Shown: positions 8,686-19,031 of the stretch, in pieces
Numbering within the stretch: position 1 is the first letter of the stretch
How the letters are laid out: every line of letters starts with the position of its first letter
Assembly: GCF_002138415.1 (NCBI RefSeq)
Contig: NZ_CP015612.1
Span: forward strand, 4,132,001 to 4,196,000
Direction: 5' to 3'
Length of the DNA stretch: 64,000 nucleotides
From: Stenotrophomonas maltophilia
GTDB lineage: Bacteria > Pseudomonadota > Gammaproteobacteria > Xanthomonadales > Xanthomonadaceae
Made by a program: the position numbers and the translations under genes
Notes under the pieces: model-generated
Seen by the model: only the letters and a program-made list of their open reading frames with translations
What the model was told of the DNA's origin: nothing
Database searches by the model: none

Positions 8686-9321
8686 TTACGGTCCGGTGGC
8701 CGGTTCGGGCAGCTGCACGCCGCGCTGTACCGCAGGACGTGCTGCAACCCGCGCGTACCACGCATCCAGATGGCGATGCCGCGAGAAATCGATGTCGATG
8801 ATGCGGGAGATGTGCAGCCAGCCGAAGTGGGCGATGTCGGCAATCGAGTAGTGATCGCCAGCCAACCACTCGCGTCCCTGCAGACGCTGGTCGAGTACGC
8901 CGAACAGGTCGTCGCTCAGGCGGCGGTAGCGTTCGATTGCCGCGGAATCGGGCTGTTGTGCGAAATGCTCGAAGTGCACGCGCTGGCCGAGGATCGGGCC
9001 GACGCTGGCGGCATGGAACATCAGCCAGGTCAGCGTCTCCCAGCGTGCAGCGGGTTCGGAAGGCAGCAACGCATTGCCCTGTTCGGCCAGGTACATCAGG
9101 ATCGCCGCCGATTCGAAGACAACGATGCCGCGCGCGCGATCCTCCAGCACCGGAATGCGCCCATGCGGATTGAGCTGCAGGAAATCGGGATGGCGGTGTT
9201 CGCCATCTACGATGCGCACGTGGTGCAGGCGATAGGGAAGACCCAGCTCTTCCAGTGCGATGGTGGCCTTGAAGCCATTGGGAGAACTGTCTGAATACAG
9301 GTGCAGCGAAGGCTCGTTCAT
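8686..9321 (-). CDS. Glutathione S-transferase family protein
   Basis: A 211-residue cytosolic GST. The N-terminal thioredoxin fold has LHLYSDSSPNGFK and the cis-Pro/Glu-Ser pair (RIPVLED, VFESAAILMYL) that binds glutathione; an all-helical C-terminal domain follows (YSIADIAHFGWL). The start at 9321 has AGGAA five bases upstream. It is divergent from the LysR gene at 9571, which may regulate it, and lies 13 bases before the monooxygenase start. The two may form a small detoxification operon. Confidence 0.92.
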   Translation of the reverse strand: MNEPSLHLYSDSSPNGFKATIALEELGLPYRLHHVRIVDGEHRHPDFLQLNPHGRIPVLEDRARGIVVFESAAILMYLAEQGNALLPSEPAARWETLTWLMFHAASVGPILGQRVHFEHFAQQPDSAAIERYRRLSDDLFGVLDQRLQGREWLAGDHYSIADIAHFGWLHISRIIDIDFSRHRHLDAWYARVAARPAVQRGVQLPEPATGP

Positions 9322-9466
9322 GGAGTTCCTGGACGGCAGGGAGCGACGGCACGCAGCGGCCCCCGACGAAGGTGGCCGCGCGATGCGGAAACGGGCGCTG
9401 CAGCAGCCGTGCAACCAGTCTAGGAAGTGCTGGCGTGGGAAGGAAACGATGTCTCCTGCATGGGAA

Positions 9467-9483
9467 GTTGAGCGCAGCTCAAC
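9467..9483. promoter_or_regulatory. LysR-type binding box between gst and lysR
   Basis: GTTGAGC-GCA-GCTCAAC is a perfect 7-bp dyad in the 249-base divergent gap between the GST and LysR genes. The position and symmetry are those of a LysR-type recognition site. I see nothing else in this gap. Confidence 0.55.
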
Positions 9484-9570
9484 GAGAGTGGCAGGCGCGC
9501 GACAGCCTGCAGCGCGCTCGATATGCTGTCGCAGCGCGGCGCGTGCCGACGCGGCTACAGGAGAATGGAC

Positions 9571-10493
9571 ATGGGTGCGGTGCTGCCGCTGCTGGGCCTG
9601 CGGGCCTTCGTTGAAACCGGCCGCCATGGCAGCCTGACCGCTGCCGCCGAAGCGATGGGGGTGACACCTGGTGCGATCAGCCAGCAATTGCGGCAGCTGC
9701 AGGAACGGCTGGGTGTGAACCTGTTCGACCGCACCCGGCATGGCGTGGTGCTCAGCGTCGCAGGCGCTCGCGTATACCCGGAACTGCTGCAGGCCTTCGA
9801 GCAGATCTCGCACAGCCTGCAGACCCTGGAGCGCTGGGAAACGCGACGCACGCTGCGCATCAGTGCGGCACCGAGCTTCGCCGCACAGTGGTTGGCACCG
9901 CGATTGGGCGCGTTCAGTGCGTTGCATCCGCAGGTGGACGTGCAGCTGGACTCGAGCGCGGCGCTGGTCGACCTGCGCCGCAAGGCGGTGGACATCGCCA
10001 TCCGCCACGGTCTCGGGCGTTACCCGGGGCTGCATGCTGAGCACCTGATGGCACCGGTGCTGCTGCCGGTGGCCAGTCCGGCATTGTTGGCCAGCGCACC
10101 GACGGTGAGCTCGGTGCAGGATTGCCTGCAGCTGCCCCTGTTGCAGGAGCCGACCGCAGCGACTGGCGGCTGTGGTTCCAGGCACTGGATCTGCCCGTCG
10201 ATGAACGACTGGAGCGCGGCCCTGCCTTCGATGACGACCTGTTGTTGATCCGCGCGGCGGTGGCCGGGCAAGGCGTCGCCCTGGTGCGCGACATCCATGC
10301 GGCCGAAGAGCTGGCCAGTGGCCGGCTGCAGGTGGTGATCGACCAGCCCTGGCCCCAGGCCTTCGCCTATTACGCGGTGACGCGTGCGGACGGGGAGGCC
10401 AACGCGGCAGTACCCGCATTCATGGCCTGGTTGCGCGCGGCACTGATGATGACCCAGGATGCAGGCACACTCCCCAAGCAGGACGCAGGATGA
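9571..10493 (+). pseudogene. LysR-family regulator, frameshifted in the effector domain
   Basis: The N-terminal helix-turn-helix (SLTAAAEAMGVTPGAISQQL) and much of the substrate-binding domain read from the ATG at 9571, supported by GGAG eight bases upstream. Near 10130-10165 the frame shifts. The downstream reading DRSDWRLWFQALDLP... runs to TGA at 10493 with clear GcvA-type LysR similarity. One deleted base would account for it. The DNA-binding half could still be made. It is divergent from gst with a dyad in between. A second frameshift within 2.3 kb of the one in the monooxygenase suggests local decay or local sequence error. Confidence 0.8.
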
Positions 10494-10756
10494 ATCGCCC
10501 AGAGATCGATGCCATTGCCGAGGCCGTAATGCGGCCGGATGCACGGCGTCTGCGCATCGCTGCACGCCATCGCCAGGCCGCACATCGGCAGCGACGTCAG
10601 CGGGTGGCCGTCGGCGCCAGTCTGATCGGCATGGTGGCGGGCCTGCTGGTTGCGCCGATCACGGGTCTGCCGTGGGTACAGGGCATGATCGCTGGCGGCG
10701 CGCTGGCCCTGCTGGCGGCCCACCTGTGGCTGCAGCGGCGCGAGGGCCGCGGGTAG
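10490..10756 (+). CDS. Small membrane protein, 88 residues, unknown
   Basis: Starts in the stop codon of the LysR gene (ATGA overlap). An Arg/His-rich N-terminus of ~40 residues is followed by two hydrophobic segments (ASLIGMVAGLLVAPITGL and MIAGGALALLAAHLWL) and a basic tail. By the positive-inside rule both ends are probably cytoplasmic. I do not recognise the family. Confidence 0.7.
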   Translation: MNRPEIDAIAEAVMRPDARRLRIAARHRQAAHRQRRQRVAVGASLIGMVAGLLVAPITGLPWVQGMIAGGALALLAAHLWLQRREGRG

Positions 10757-10775
10757 ATTTGCACTTGGCAGCGGC

Positions 10776-10798
10776 ATCCATGCATGGCGTGGATCTAC
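10776..10798 (-). repeat. SMAG/REP palindrome (GTAG type)
   Basis: Same family and nearly the same sequence as 3989-4011. It lies in the convergent gap between the 88-residue gene and groEL. Confidence 0.75.
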
Positions 10799-10820
10799 TA
10801 TTTCGATTCCAACCGGCCAC

Positions 10821-10850
10821 AAAAAAACCCCGCCTTGCGGCGGGGTTTTT
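10821..10850. terminator. Bidirectional intrinsic terminator
   Basis: Seven A, CCCCGCC, a 4-base loop, GGCGGGG and five T: a strong symmetrical terminator between the convergent 88-residue gene and groEL, able to work on both strands. Confidence 0.9.
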
Positions 10851-10874
10851 CATTGCGGGGCGAACGCGGGGGAC

Positions 10875-12578
<1,704 letters not shown>

Positions 12579-12605
12579 TCAGGTTGAAACAGGTCGCGCC
12601 GAGGC

Positions 12606-12893
12606 TCAGCCGATGATGGCGAGCACGTCGTCTTCGCGCAGGACCTTGTACTCGACGCCTTCGCTCTTGTACGAGCTGCCGGCGTACTGGCCGTAGATGA
12701 CCTTGTCGCCAACCTTCAGCGACGGGGCGCGCACGCTGCCGTTGTCCAGGGCCTTGCCCGGGCCGACGGCGACGACTTCACCCTTGGTCGACTTTTCCTT
12801 GGCCGAATCCGGAATGACGATGCCACCGGCGGAGATTTCGTCGGCTTCGATCGGCTTGACCACAACGCGGTCGTGCAGCGGCTTGATGCTCAT
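12606..12893 (-). CDS. groS: Co-chaperonin GroES (Hsp10)
   Basis: A 95-residue heptameric lid of the GroEL cage. Family hallmarks are [14 protein letters not shown] at the start, the mobile loop with [13 protein letters not shown], and the DVLAIIG end. It is the first gene of the operon. The upstream region carries a sigma32-type promoter, a short intrinsic-terminator-like hairpin and a degenerate CIRCE, so both sigma32 and HrcA control are plausible. Confidence 0.99.
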   Translation of the reverse strand: MSIKPLHDRVVVKPIEADEISAGGIVIPDSAKEKSTKGEVVAVGPGKALDNGSVRAPSLKVGDKVIYGQYAGSSYKSEGVEYKVLREDDVLAIIG

Positions 12894-12939
12894 GAAAGAC
12901 CTCTTAAGTTATTGATTGGTCTGAAAAAGTCTGGCGATG

Positions 12940-12966
12940 TTAGCACTCACCCCAGGTGACTGCCAG
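12940..12966. promoter_or_regulatory. Degenerate CIRCE (HrcA operator) upstream of groES
   Basis: TTAGCACTC at 12940-12948 is an exact CIRCE arm. The required nine-base spacer follows, then GACTGCCAG, which matches six of nine bases of the consensus GAGTGCTAA. On the minus strand the perfect arm overlaps a TGCTAACAT extended -10 element, so HrcA binding there would block a sigma70 promoter. Confidence 0.6.
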
Positions 12967-12977
12967 CATTGCTCGCG

Positions 12978-12997
12978 AAAAAACCCGACAGGTCGGG
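12978..12997 (-). terminator. Intrinsic-terminator-like hairpin in the groES leader
   Basis: On the minus strand CCCGA-CCTG-TCGGG is followed by six T. It lies immediately downstream of the sigma32-type promoter, so it would be at the very 5' end of the heat-shock transcript. It is either a weak terminator, an mRNA-protecting 5' hairpin, or a stop for transcripts entering from upstream. Confidence 0.5.
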
Positions 12998-13007
12998 AGC
13001 AGGACAG

Positions 13008-13035
13008 AGATGGAGCTGTGCCCGGACCTTTCAAG
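13008..13035 (-). promoter_or_regulatory. Sigma32 heat-shock promoter of groES-groEL
   Basis: On the minus strand CTTGAAA (13035-13029), a 13-base spacer and CTCCATCT (13015-13008) match the sigma32 consensus CTTGAAA-N11-16-CCCCATNT with a single mismatch. Confidence 0.7.
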
Positions 13036-13250
13036 GCCACTCCCGGAAAAAATTTCACTGTCCCGGGCACACTCGATCCGTGCCCATGTGAAGACCCTGA
13101 TGCCGGTGCAACGCGGCAACCCTGCATCTGGAATCCTCGACATTTGGTGATACGCGTCGCACTGTCAGATATCTGACGTTCATTTACGACAAAGTGTCAC
13201 TGGATCGGCCTTAGGCTCGGCCGCGCATTCCCAATCACAAGGAGTTGTCG

Positions 13251-15041
13251 ATGCGATTGCTGTCCCCGCTTGCCGCCGCCTGCCTGCTGGCCCTGGCCGC
13301 TGCGCCGGCCCAGGCCGAGGTCTTCATCAACGAACTGCACTACGACGACAGCACCGCCGCCGGTGACGTCGGCGAAGCGATCGAGGTCGTGGCCACTGCC
13401 GGTGAGGACCTGTCCGGCTACCGCCTGTATCTGTACAACGGCGCCAACGCCTCGGCCGCGGTGGTCTACGCCAACAACCCGGTCCCGGCCGGCACCGCCG
13501 CCGGCTGCGGCAGCGCCACCATCGCCGTAGTCAGTTACCCGACCAACGGTCTCCAGAACGGCCCCAACGACGGCATCGCCCTGGTCGATGCCAGCGGCAA
13601 GGTGGTCCAGTTCCTCAGCTACGAGGGCGCCATCACCGCCTCCGGTGGCCCCGCCGCCGGCATGACCAGCCAGAACATTCCGGTGGCCGAGACCAACAGC
13701 ACGGCCCCGGGCACCTCGCTGCAGCTGACCGGCAGCGGCAGCCAGTACGCCCACTTCACCTGGGCCGAGTCGGCCAGACAGACATTCGGCAGCTGCAACA
13801 ACGGCCAGACCTTCAGCGGTGGCGGCACCCCGGGCCCGAACACGCCGCCGTCGGTGTCCACCACCACCCCGGCACAGGGCAGCAGCACCTTCCCGGCCGC
13901 CGCCGACCTGGAAGTGGTGTTCAGCGAGACAGTGAACCTGGCCAGTGGCGCCTTCGCCCTGAGCTGCGGCACCTCCGGCAGCGTGCCGCTCACGTTCCCG
14001 GCCAGCGGCCGCAGCGTGAAGCTGTCCACCAACACCGCGCTGGTGGCCGGTGAAGCCTGCCGCTTCGACATCCGTGCCGCACGCATCACCGACCTGCAGG
14101 GCGCGCACCCGGCCGCCGACAGCCGCATCGCCTTCACCGTGGCCAGCACCGGCGGCAATCCGGACCCGGGCAACCCGGGCGTGCCGGCCGGCTACTACTC
14201 CAAGGTCAACACCAGCAGCCCCAGCCAGCTGCGCTGCTCGCTGCACGCCACCATCAAGGGCCACACCGCCTACCCGTACAGCGGCTCGGGCACCAGCACC
14301 TGGACCATCCTGGAAATCGCCGACGAGGATCCGAACAACAGCGGCAGGATCCTGGATGCGTACCGCAACCGCAGCTACGCCAAGGTGACCGACCGCGCCG
14401 GCAGCGGCGGTGGCCTGAAGTACAACCGCGAGCACACCTGGCCGAACTCGCTGGGCTTTGCCACCACCACCGGTGACAAGGGCCTGCCGTACGCGCCGTA
14501 CACCGACACCCACATGCTGTACCTGACCGACGCGCAGTGGAACGCCGACCGTGGCAACAAGCCGTTCGGCAAGTGCGACGCCAACTGCGGCGAGCGCGCC
14601 ACCGAGGCCAACAACGGCCAGGGCGGCGGCAGCGGCGGCTACCCGGGCAACTCCAACTGGGTGCGCACGCCGGACGGCAACACCGGCACCTTCGAGGTGT
14701 GGGGCAAGCGCAAGGGCGACATGGCGCGCGCGGTGATGTACATGGCGATCCGCTACGAGGGCGGCAAGGATGCGGCCACCGGCCAGTCCGAGCCGGACTT
14801 GGAGCTGACCGACGACCGCAGCAAGATCGTCAAGACCAGCAGTTCGCCGGCCTACATGGGCCTGCTGTCGACGCTGATCGACTGGCACCTGTCCGATCCG
14901 CCGGATGATGCCGAGCGTGCCCGCAACGACGTGGTCTACAGCTTCCAGGGCAACCGCAACCCGTTCATCGATCACCCCGAGTGGGCGACCCCGGCCCTGT
15001 TCACCTCGGCCAAGCCGGCCACCTGCCAGCTGGCCAACTGA
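13251..15041 (+). CDS. Secreted endonuclease I-family nuclease with lamin-tail domain
   Basis: A 596-residue exported nuclease. Residues 1-22 are a signal peptide (LLALAAAPAQA). A lamin-tail-like domain (VFINELHYDDSTAAGDVGEA) follows, then an Ig-like domain with Big_5/SwmB character (TPAQGSSTFPAAADLEVVFS). The C-terminal half is an endonuclease I His-Me finger domain with the NREHTWPNS catalytic motif. It should cleave extracellular DNA for nutrient uptake or to degrade matrix or NETs. I chose the ATG at 13251 because AAGGAG lies six bases upstream; an in-frame TTG two codons earlier is less likely. The 357-base gap upstream holds the groES promoter elements on the other strand. Confidence 0.9.
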   Translation: MRLLSPLAAACLLALAAAPAQAEVFINELHYDDSTAAGDVGEAIEVVATAGEDLSGYRLYLYNGANASAAVVYANNPVPAGTAAGCGSATIAVVSYPTNGLQNGPNDGIALVDASGKVVQFLSYEGAITASGGPAAGMTSQNIPVAETNSTAPGTSLQLTGSGSQYAHFTWAESARQTFGSCNNGQTFSGGGTPGPNTPPSVSTTTPAQGSSTFPAAADLEVVFSETVNLASGAFALSCGTSGSVPLTFPASGRSVKLSTNTALVAGEACRFDIRAARITDLQGAHPAADSRIAFTVASTGGNPDPGNPGVPAGYYSKVNTSSPSQLRCSLHATIKGHTAYPYSGSGTSTWTILEIADEDPNNSGRILDAYRNRSYAKVTDRAGSGGGLKYNREHTWPNSLGFATTTGDKGLPYAPYTDTHMLYLTDAQWNADRGNKPFGKCDANCGERATEANNGQGGGSGGYPGNSNWVRTPDGNTGTFEVWGKRKGDMARAVMYMAIRYEGGKDAATGQSEPDLELTDDRSKIVKTSSSPAYMGLLSTLIDWHLSDPPDDAERARNDVVYSFQGNRNPFIDHPEWATPALFTSAKPATCQLAN

Positions 15042-15063
15042 CCGCGCAACGCAGCGGTCCATC

Positions 15064-15093
15064 GCCGCCGCCGGGCCCTGACCCGGCGGCGGC
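15064..15093 (+). terminator. Strong hairpin after the nuclease gene
   Basis: A perfect 12-bp GC stem (GCCGCCGCCGGG/CCCGGCGGCGGC) with a 6-base loop, 22 bases after the nuclease stop. There is no T run, so termination is likely but not certain. Confidence 0.5.
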
Positions 15094-15109
15094 CCTATAC
15101 TCGACGGTC

Positions 15110-15448
15110 ATGTCGACCGTCGATCCCGTCCTGCTGCTGTTGACCACCTGCCCGGACCGGGCCAGTGCCGAGCGCATCGCGCACGCACTGGTCGGCGAGC
15201 GCCTGGCCGCGTGCGTGACGCGCCTCGATGGCGCGCAGTCGACCTACCGCTGGCAGGGCGAGGTGACTACCGACAGCGAACTGCAGCTGCTGGTGAAGAC
15301 CACCGCGAGCCGCGTTGATGACGCAATCGCCCGGATCGTCGAACTGCACCCGTATGAACTCCCGGAGTGCATCGCGGTCGAAACCCGGGCCGGCCTGCCG
15401 GCGTATCTGGACTGGATCCGGGCTCAGACCCGGGAGGACACTGTTTGA
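15110..15448 (+). CDS. cutA: Divalent-cation tolerance protein CutA
   Basis: A 112-residue trimeric CutA1 protein linked to copper and divalent metal tolerance. The family's ACVTRLDGAQSTYRWQGEV and YELPECIAV segments are clear. Its TGA overlaps the TTG start of dsbD. The cutA-dsbD pairing is common in gammaproteobacteria, consistent with periplasmic metal and thiol homeostasis. Confidence 0.95.
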   Translation: MSTVDPVLLLLTTCPDRASAERIAHALVGERLAACVTRLDGAQSTYRWQGEVTTDSELQLLVKTTASRVDDAIARIVELHPYELPECIAVETRAGLPAYLDWIRAQTREDTV

Positions 15449-17829
15449 AGACTCTGTTTGCGCGTGGCGCCGCCTTGTGCGCCCTGTTGTGGCTTTCACT
15501 GCCCGCCTTCGCTCTGGATGAGAAGGACCTGCTGCCGGTGGACCAGGCGTTCGCGCTGACCGCGACCGCCCCCGAACGCGGCCAGGTGCAACTGCAGTTC
15601 AAGATCGCACCGGGCTATTACCTGTATCGCCACCGCACCAGCGTCAAGGCGGATCCGGCCTTCAATGCCGGCGCGCTGCAGATGCCCAAGGGCGACAAGC
15701 ACCACGACGACTTCTTCGGCGAGGTTGAAACCTATCGCGACCGCCTGCAGGCCACCCTGCCCGGCACGCCGACCGACGCCGCCGGCACCATCAGCCTGGA
15801 AGTGCGTTACCAGGGCTGCGCCGACGCCGGTGTCTGCTACCCGCCGCAGAAGCGCGTGGTGCAGGTCACCCTGCCCGGCGGCGGTGCACAGGCGGCGGCC
15901 CCAGCCGCACGCCCCGGTGCGGCCAGCCCGTTCAACAACCCGCTGGCCGGTGCCGGCAACAGCGGCGGCCTGCGCCTGCCGGGTGCAGCCAGCAACAGCC
16001 AGGCGCTGCCGCTGCCGTCGGAACAGGCGTTCGGCTTCGACGCCATCGCCAGTGACGGCAACACCCTGCTGCTGCGCTTCAGTCCAGCGCCGGGCTACTA
16101 CCTGTATCGCGACCGCACCTCGTTGAAGCTGGAGGGCAGCACCGGCGTGCTGGCCGACAGGCCGCGCTGGCCGGCCGCACAGTCACATCGCGACGAGCAC
16201 TTCGGCGATGTCTCGGTCTACTTCAACCAGGTGGAAGTGCCGCTGCCGTTGCGCCGCTCCGTCGCCGATGCGGTCGACAGCACCCTGGTGGTGACCTTCC
16301 AGGGCTGCCAGACCGATGGCATCTGCTACCCGCCGATGACCCGCCGGGTGAAGCTGTCCATTCCAGCCGGCAAGGTCAACGCCCGCGCCGACCAGGCGCC
16401 ACCGCGCAATGAGGTGATCAGCCCGCTGCCTGCGACCACCGCAGCGCCCCGCGAGTCGGCCAACGGCGCTCCGCTGCGTCTGCTGCCGACCGTGCCCAAC
16501 GATGGTGCAGCGGCCCCGGCAACCGTCGGCAGTGAAGGCGCAGGCAATGAATTCGCCCCCGACGCACGCGGTGACAACGCGCTGCGTACGCGCCCGCCGG
16601 CGAGTACGCCGAACCCGGACCGTTCGTTCGTCTGGGTGCTGCTGCTGGCGCTGGCCGGTGGCCTGGTGCTGAACCTGATGCCCTGCGTGCTGCCGATCCT
16701 CTCGCTGAAGGTCCTGAGCCTGGCGCAGAGTGGCGAAAGCCCGCAGCGTGCGCGCAGCCACGCGCTCTGGTACACGCTGGGCGTGCTGGTCGCCTTCGCG
16801 GTGATCGGTGCGTTGATGGTGGGCCTGCGCGCGATCGGCAACGCCGTCGGCATCGGCTTCCAGCTGCAGCACCCGGGTGTGGTGGCGGCGCTGGCCTACA
16901 TCATGTTCGCGGTGGGCCTGAGCCTGTCCGGCGTGTTCACCCTGGGCGGTGGCATCGGCAACCTGGGCCAGTCGCTGGCCAGCCGCAGTGGCCCGGCCGG
17001 TGATTTCTTCACCGGTGCGCTGGCCTGCGTGGTCGGCAGTGCCTGCGTGGGCCCATTCATGGGCGGCGCGATTGCCTACGCGTTCATTGCCCCGCCGCTG
17101 AAGGCGATGACCGTGTTCCTGTTCCTCGGCCTGGGCCTGGCGCTGCCGTTCCTGCTGATCGGCTTCGTGCCGGCGCTGGCACGCCGCCTGCCCAAGCCGG
17201 GCCCGTGGATGGAAACGCTCAAGCACGTGCTGGCCTTCCCGATGTATGCCACCGCGCTGTGGCTGCTGTGGGTGCTGGGCAAGCAGCGCGGGGTGGACGG
17301 CATGGCGCTGGTGCTGGGCGGCCTGCTGCTGCTCGCCTTCGGCCTGTGGCTGTTTGAACGTAACCGCTGGACCGGCTCGCGCGCCGTCACCCTGCTGGGT
17401 GTGCTGCTGGCGATCGGCGCACTGGTTCCGGCCTGGGGCGTGACCCAGCTGGCACCGCCAGCGCGCGCCGCGCAGGCGGCCACTGACAACGTGGTCGAAT
17501 ACTCGCCGCAGCTGCTGGACCGCCTGCGTGCCGACAAGCGCGTGGTGTTCGTGAACATGACCGCGGACTGGTGCGTGAGCTGCAAGGCCAACGAGCGCGC
17601 GGTGCTGTCGCGGCCGGAGTTCAAGGAACTGCTCAAGCGCACCAACGCGGTGTACATGCGCGGGGACTACACCAACGTCGATCCGCAGATCACCACGTTC
17701 CTGGAAGAGCACAAGGCCGTGGGCGTGCCGCTGTACGTGGTGTATGGCCCCGGCGCGCCGCCGACGGTGCTGCCGACCCTGCTGACCCAGGCGGTGGTCG
17801 AGGAAGCGCTGCTGCGCACCGCGCGATGA
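15445..17829 (+). CDS. dsbD: Thiol:disulfide interchange protein DsbD with duplicated N-terminal domain
   Basis: Moves electrons from cytoplasmic thioredoxin to periplasmic DsbC, CcmG and similar partners. The start is a TTG overlapping the cutA stop, with GGGAGG eight bases upstream, giving 794 residues against ~570 in E. coli. The extra length is a second DsbD-alpha domain: each copy has an APGYYLYR(H/D)RTS motif and a redox Cys pair (Cys125/Cys131 in CADAGVC; Cys288/Cys294 in CQTDGIC). The transmembrane domain begins near residue 393 (LNLMPCVLPILSLK). The C-terminal thioredoxin domain carries WCVSC (Cys709/Cys712). The signal peptide is about 1-23. The overlap with the next gene (ATGA) indicates coupling. 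Confidence 0.95.
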   Translation: MKTLFARGAALCALLWLSLPAFALDEKDLLPVDQAFALTATAPERGQVQLQFKIAPGYYLYRHRTSVKADPAFNAGALQMPKGDKHHDDFFGEVETYRDRLQATLPGTPTDAAGTISLEVRYQGCADAGVCYPPQKRVVQVTLPGGGAQAAAPAARPGAASPFNNPLAGAGNSGGLRLPGAASNSQALPLPSEQAFGFDAIASDGNTLLLRFSPAPGYYLYRDRTSLKLEGSTGVLADRPRWPAAQSHRDEHFGDVSVYFNQVEVPLPLRRSVADAVDSTLVVTFQGCQTDGICYPPMTRRVKLSIPAGKVNARADQAPPRNEVISPLPATTAAPRESANGAPLRLLPTVPNDGAAAPATVGSEGAGNEFAPDARGDNALRTRPPASTPNPDRSFVWVLLLALAGGLVLNLMPCVLPILSLKVLSLAQSGESPQRARSHALWYTLGVLVAFAVIGALMVGLRAIGNAVGIGFQLQHPGVVAALAYIMFAVGLSLSGVFTLGGGIGNLGQSLASRSGPAGDFFTGALACVVGSACVGPFMGGAIAYAFIAPPLKAMTVFLFLGLGLALPFLLIGFVPALARRLPKPGPWMETLKHVLAFPMYATALWLLWVLGKQRGVDGMALVLGGLLLLAFGLWLFERNRWTGSRAVTLLGVLLAIGALVPAWGVTQLAPPARAAQAATDNVVEYSPQLLDRLRADKRVVFVNMTADWCVSCKANERAVLSRPEFKELLKRTNAVYMRGDYTNVDPQITTFLEEHKAVGVPLYVVYGPGAPPTVLPTLLTQAVVEEALLRTAR

Positions 17830-18416
17830 AGTGGCAACGGCCAGCGCTGCTGTGGACAGCGGTGCTGGCCGCCGGTCTTGGCCTGTGGGCCGGGCATCGA
17901 TTGGCACCGGCGCCGGCTGCGCCTGAGGCCGTATCAGCGGCGCCCGCCGTGGCGGCGGCGGTACCCGCCCTGCAGGTCGGCGACAGCCTGCCCGCGTTGT
18001 CGCTGCCTGATCTCGAAGGCCAGCCGCTGGACCTGCGCCAGCACGCCGCCGGTCGCCCGCTGTTGATCAACGTCTGGGCCAGCTGGTGCGCGCCCTGCGT
18101 GGAAGAAATGCCCGAGCTGGCCCGCTTCGCCCGCGGCCAGGGCGACAACGGTGTGCAGGTTCTTGGCCTGGCGCTGGATTCCCCGGGGGACGTGCGTGGC
18201 TTCCTGCAACGGGTGCCGGTGGGCTACCCGATCGTGATCGAGACCCCGGGACCGCGCGATGCCAGCGTGCAGCTGGGCAATACGCAGGGCCTGCTGCCCT
18301 ACAGCGTGCTGTTCGATGCACAGGGGCGGCTGGTGAAGGCGAAGCTGGGACCGTTCGAGCACGGTGAGATCGAAAACTGGGTCGGCGAAGAACCGGCCCC
18401 AGCGCTCGTTGACTGA
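17826..18416 (+). CDS. TlpA/ResA-type periplasmic thioredoxin
   Basis: A 196-residue thiol-disulfide protein anchored or exported by an N-terminal hydrophobic segment (LLWTAVLAAGLGLWAG). The thioredoxin active site is WCAPC (Cys88/Cys91) in NVWASWCAPCVEEMPEL. Starting inside the dsbD stop, it is probably a direct DsbD client, for instance in cytochrome c maturation. Its TGA abuts the stop of the convergent next gene with no base between them. Confidence 0.92.
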   Translation: MKWQRPALLWTAVLAAGLGLWAGHRLAPAPAAPEAVSAAPAVAAAVPALQVGDSLPALSLPDLEGQPLDLRQHAAGRPLLINVWASWCAPCVEEMPELARFARGQGDNGVQVLGLALDSPGDVRGFLQRVPVGYPIVIETPGPRDASVQLGNTQGLLPYSVLFDAQGRLVKAKLGPFEHGEIENWVGEEPAPALVD

Positions 18417-19031
18417 TCACGGTACCTCGGTCATGCCGCCGGCATGAGGGCCCAGCCGTCCCCGGCCATCCAGCGCCAACCCCACCATCTCACCTCCAGC
18501 TTCCACGAAATGGAAGAAAAGCTGGCACCACAACCCACTTGGCAGCGGCTCACGCCAATGTGGCAGGGTCATACCACGATAGATCAGCGCATCACCGACA
18601 TCCAACGCCAACGGCACGGCGACACCTTCCGACTCCACCAGGATCGGCCACAGCTCCGCCACGTTGCGATAGCCCACCGTCATGGTCGCACTCACTTCGC
18701 AGGCGCCGCGATCGACGTGCTTGTGCAGCCGGGACTCGGTCGTGTAGATGCGGGCAAAGGAATAGGTAGGCAGCAGTTTCAGGCCAGTGGTCTGCTCAAT
18801 TCGTGTCTGCACCGTCGGCAGCATCGCCTCGCCAAGCGCGTCCGCGTAGCGATCCATCGCGTTCAAGCCCGGCTTCACCGTGTAGTAGCCTGCAAGACCG
18901 GTATAGGAGAGATAGTAGCGCCAGGCAAGCGCCAGTATGTCCTTCGACATCATGCCCGGGCACACTTCGTATCCGAGCAGGGCGAAGCTCCCCTCGCTCT
19001 GCTCCCCGATCAGCGCTGCTGTAGTGTTCAT
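18417..19031 (-). CDS. 2OG-Fe(II) oxygenase-like protein (RiPP cluster)
   Basis: A 204-residue protein resembling the double-stranded beta-helix 2-oxoglutarate oxygenases. A His-x-Asp pair (RLHKHVDRGACEVSATM, about residue 103-105) and a distal His (LPHWREPL, about 158) sit at the expected places. Its start overlaps the stop of the upstream gene (ATGA), making it the last gene of the ten-gene minus-strand cluster. Likely role: oxidation of the cluster's peptide or a partner. I cannot name the target. Confidence 0.65.
   Translation of the reverse strand: MNTTAALIGEQSEGSFALLGYEVCPGMMSKDILALAWRYYLSYTGLAGYYTVKPGLNAMDRYADALGEAMLPTVQTRIEQTTGLKLLPTYSFARIYTTESRLHKHVDRGACEVSATMTVGYRNVAELWPILVESEGVAVPLALDVGDALIYRGMTLPHWREPLPSGLWCQLFFHFVEAGGEMVGLALDGRGRLGPHAGGMTEVP

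Noticed and set aside
13197..15062. A 621-codon open frame antisense to the nuclease gene
   Set aside because: It mirrors the real gene's codon bias, is repetitive in Gly, Ala, Val and Arg, and has no domain or ribosome site.
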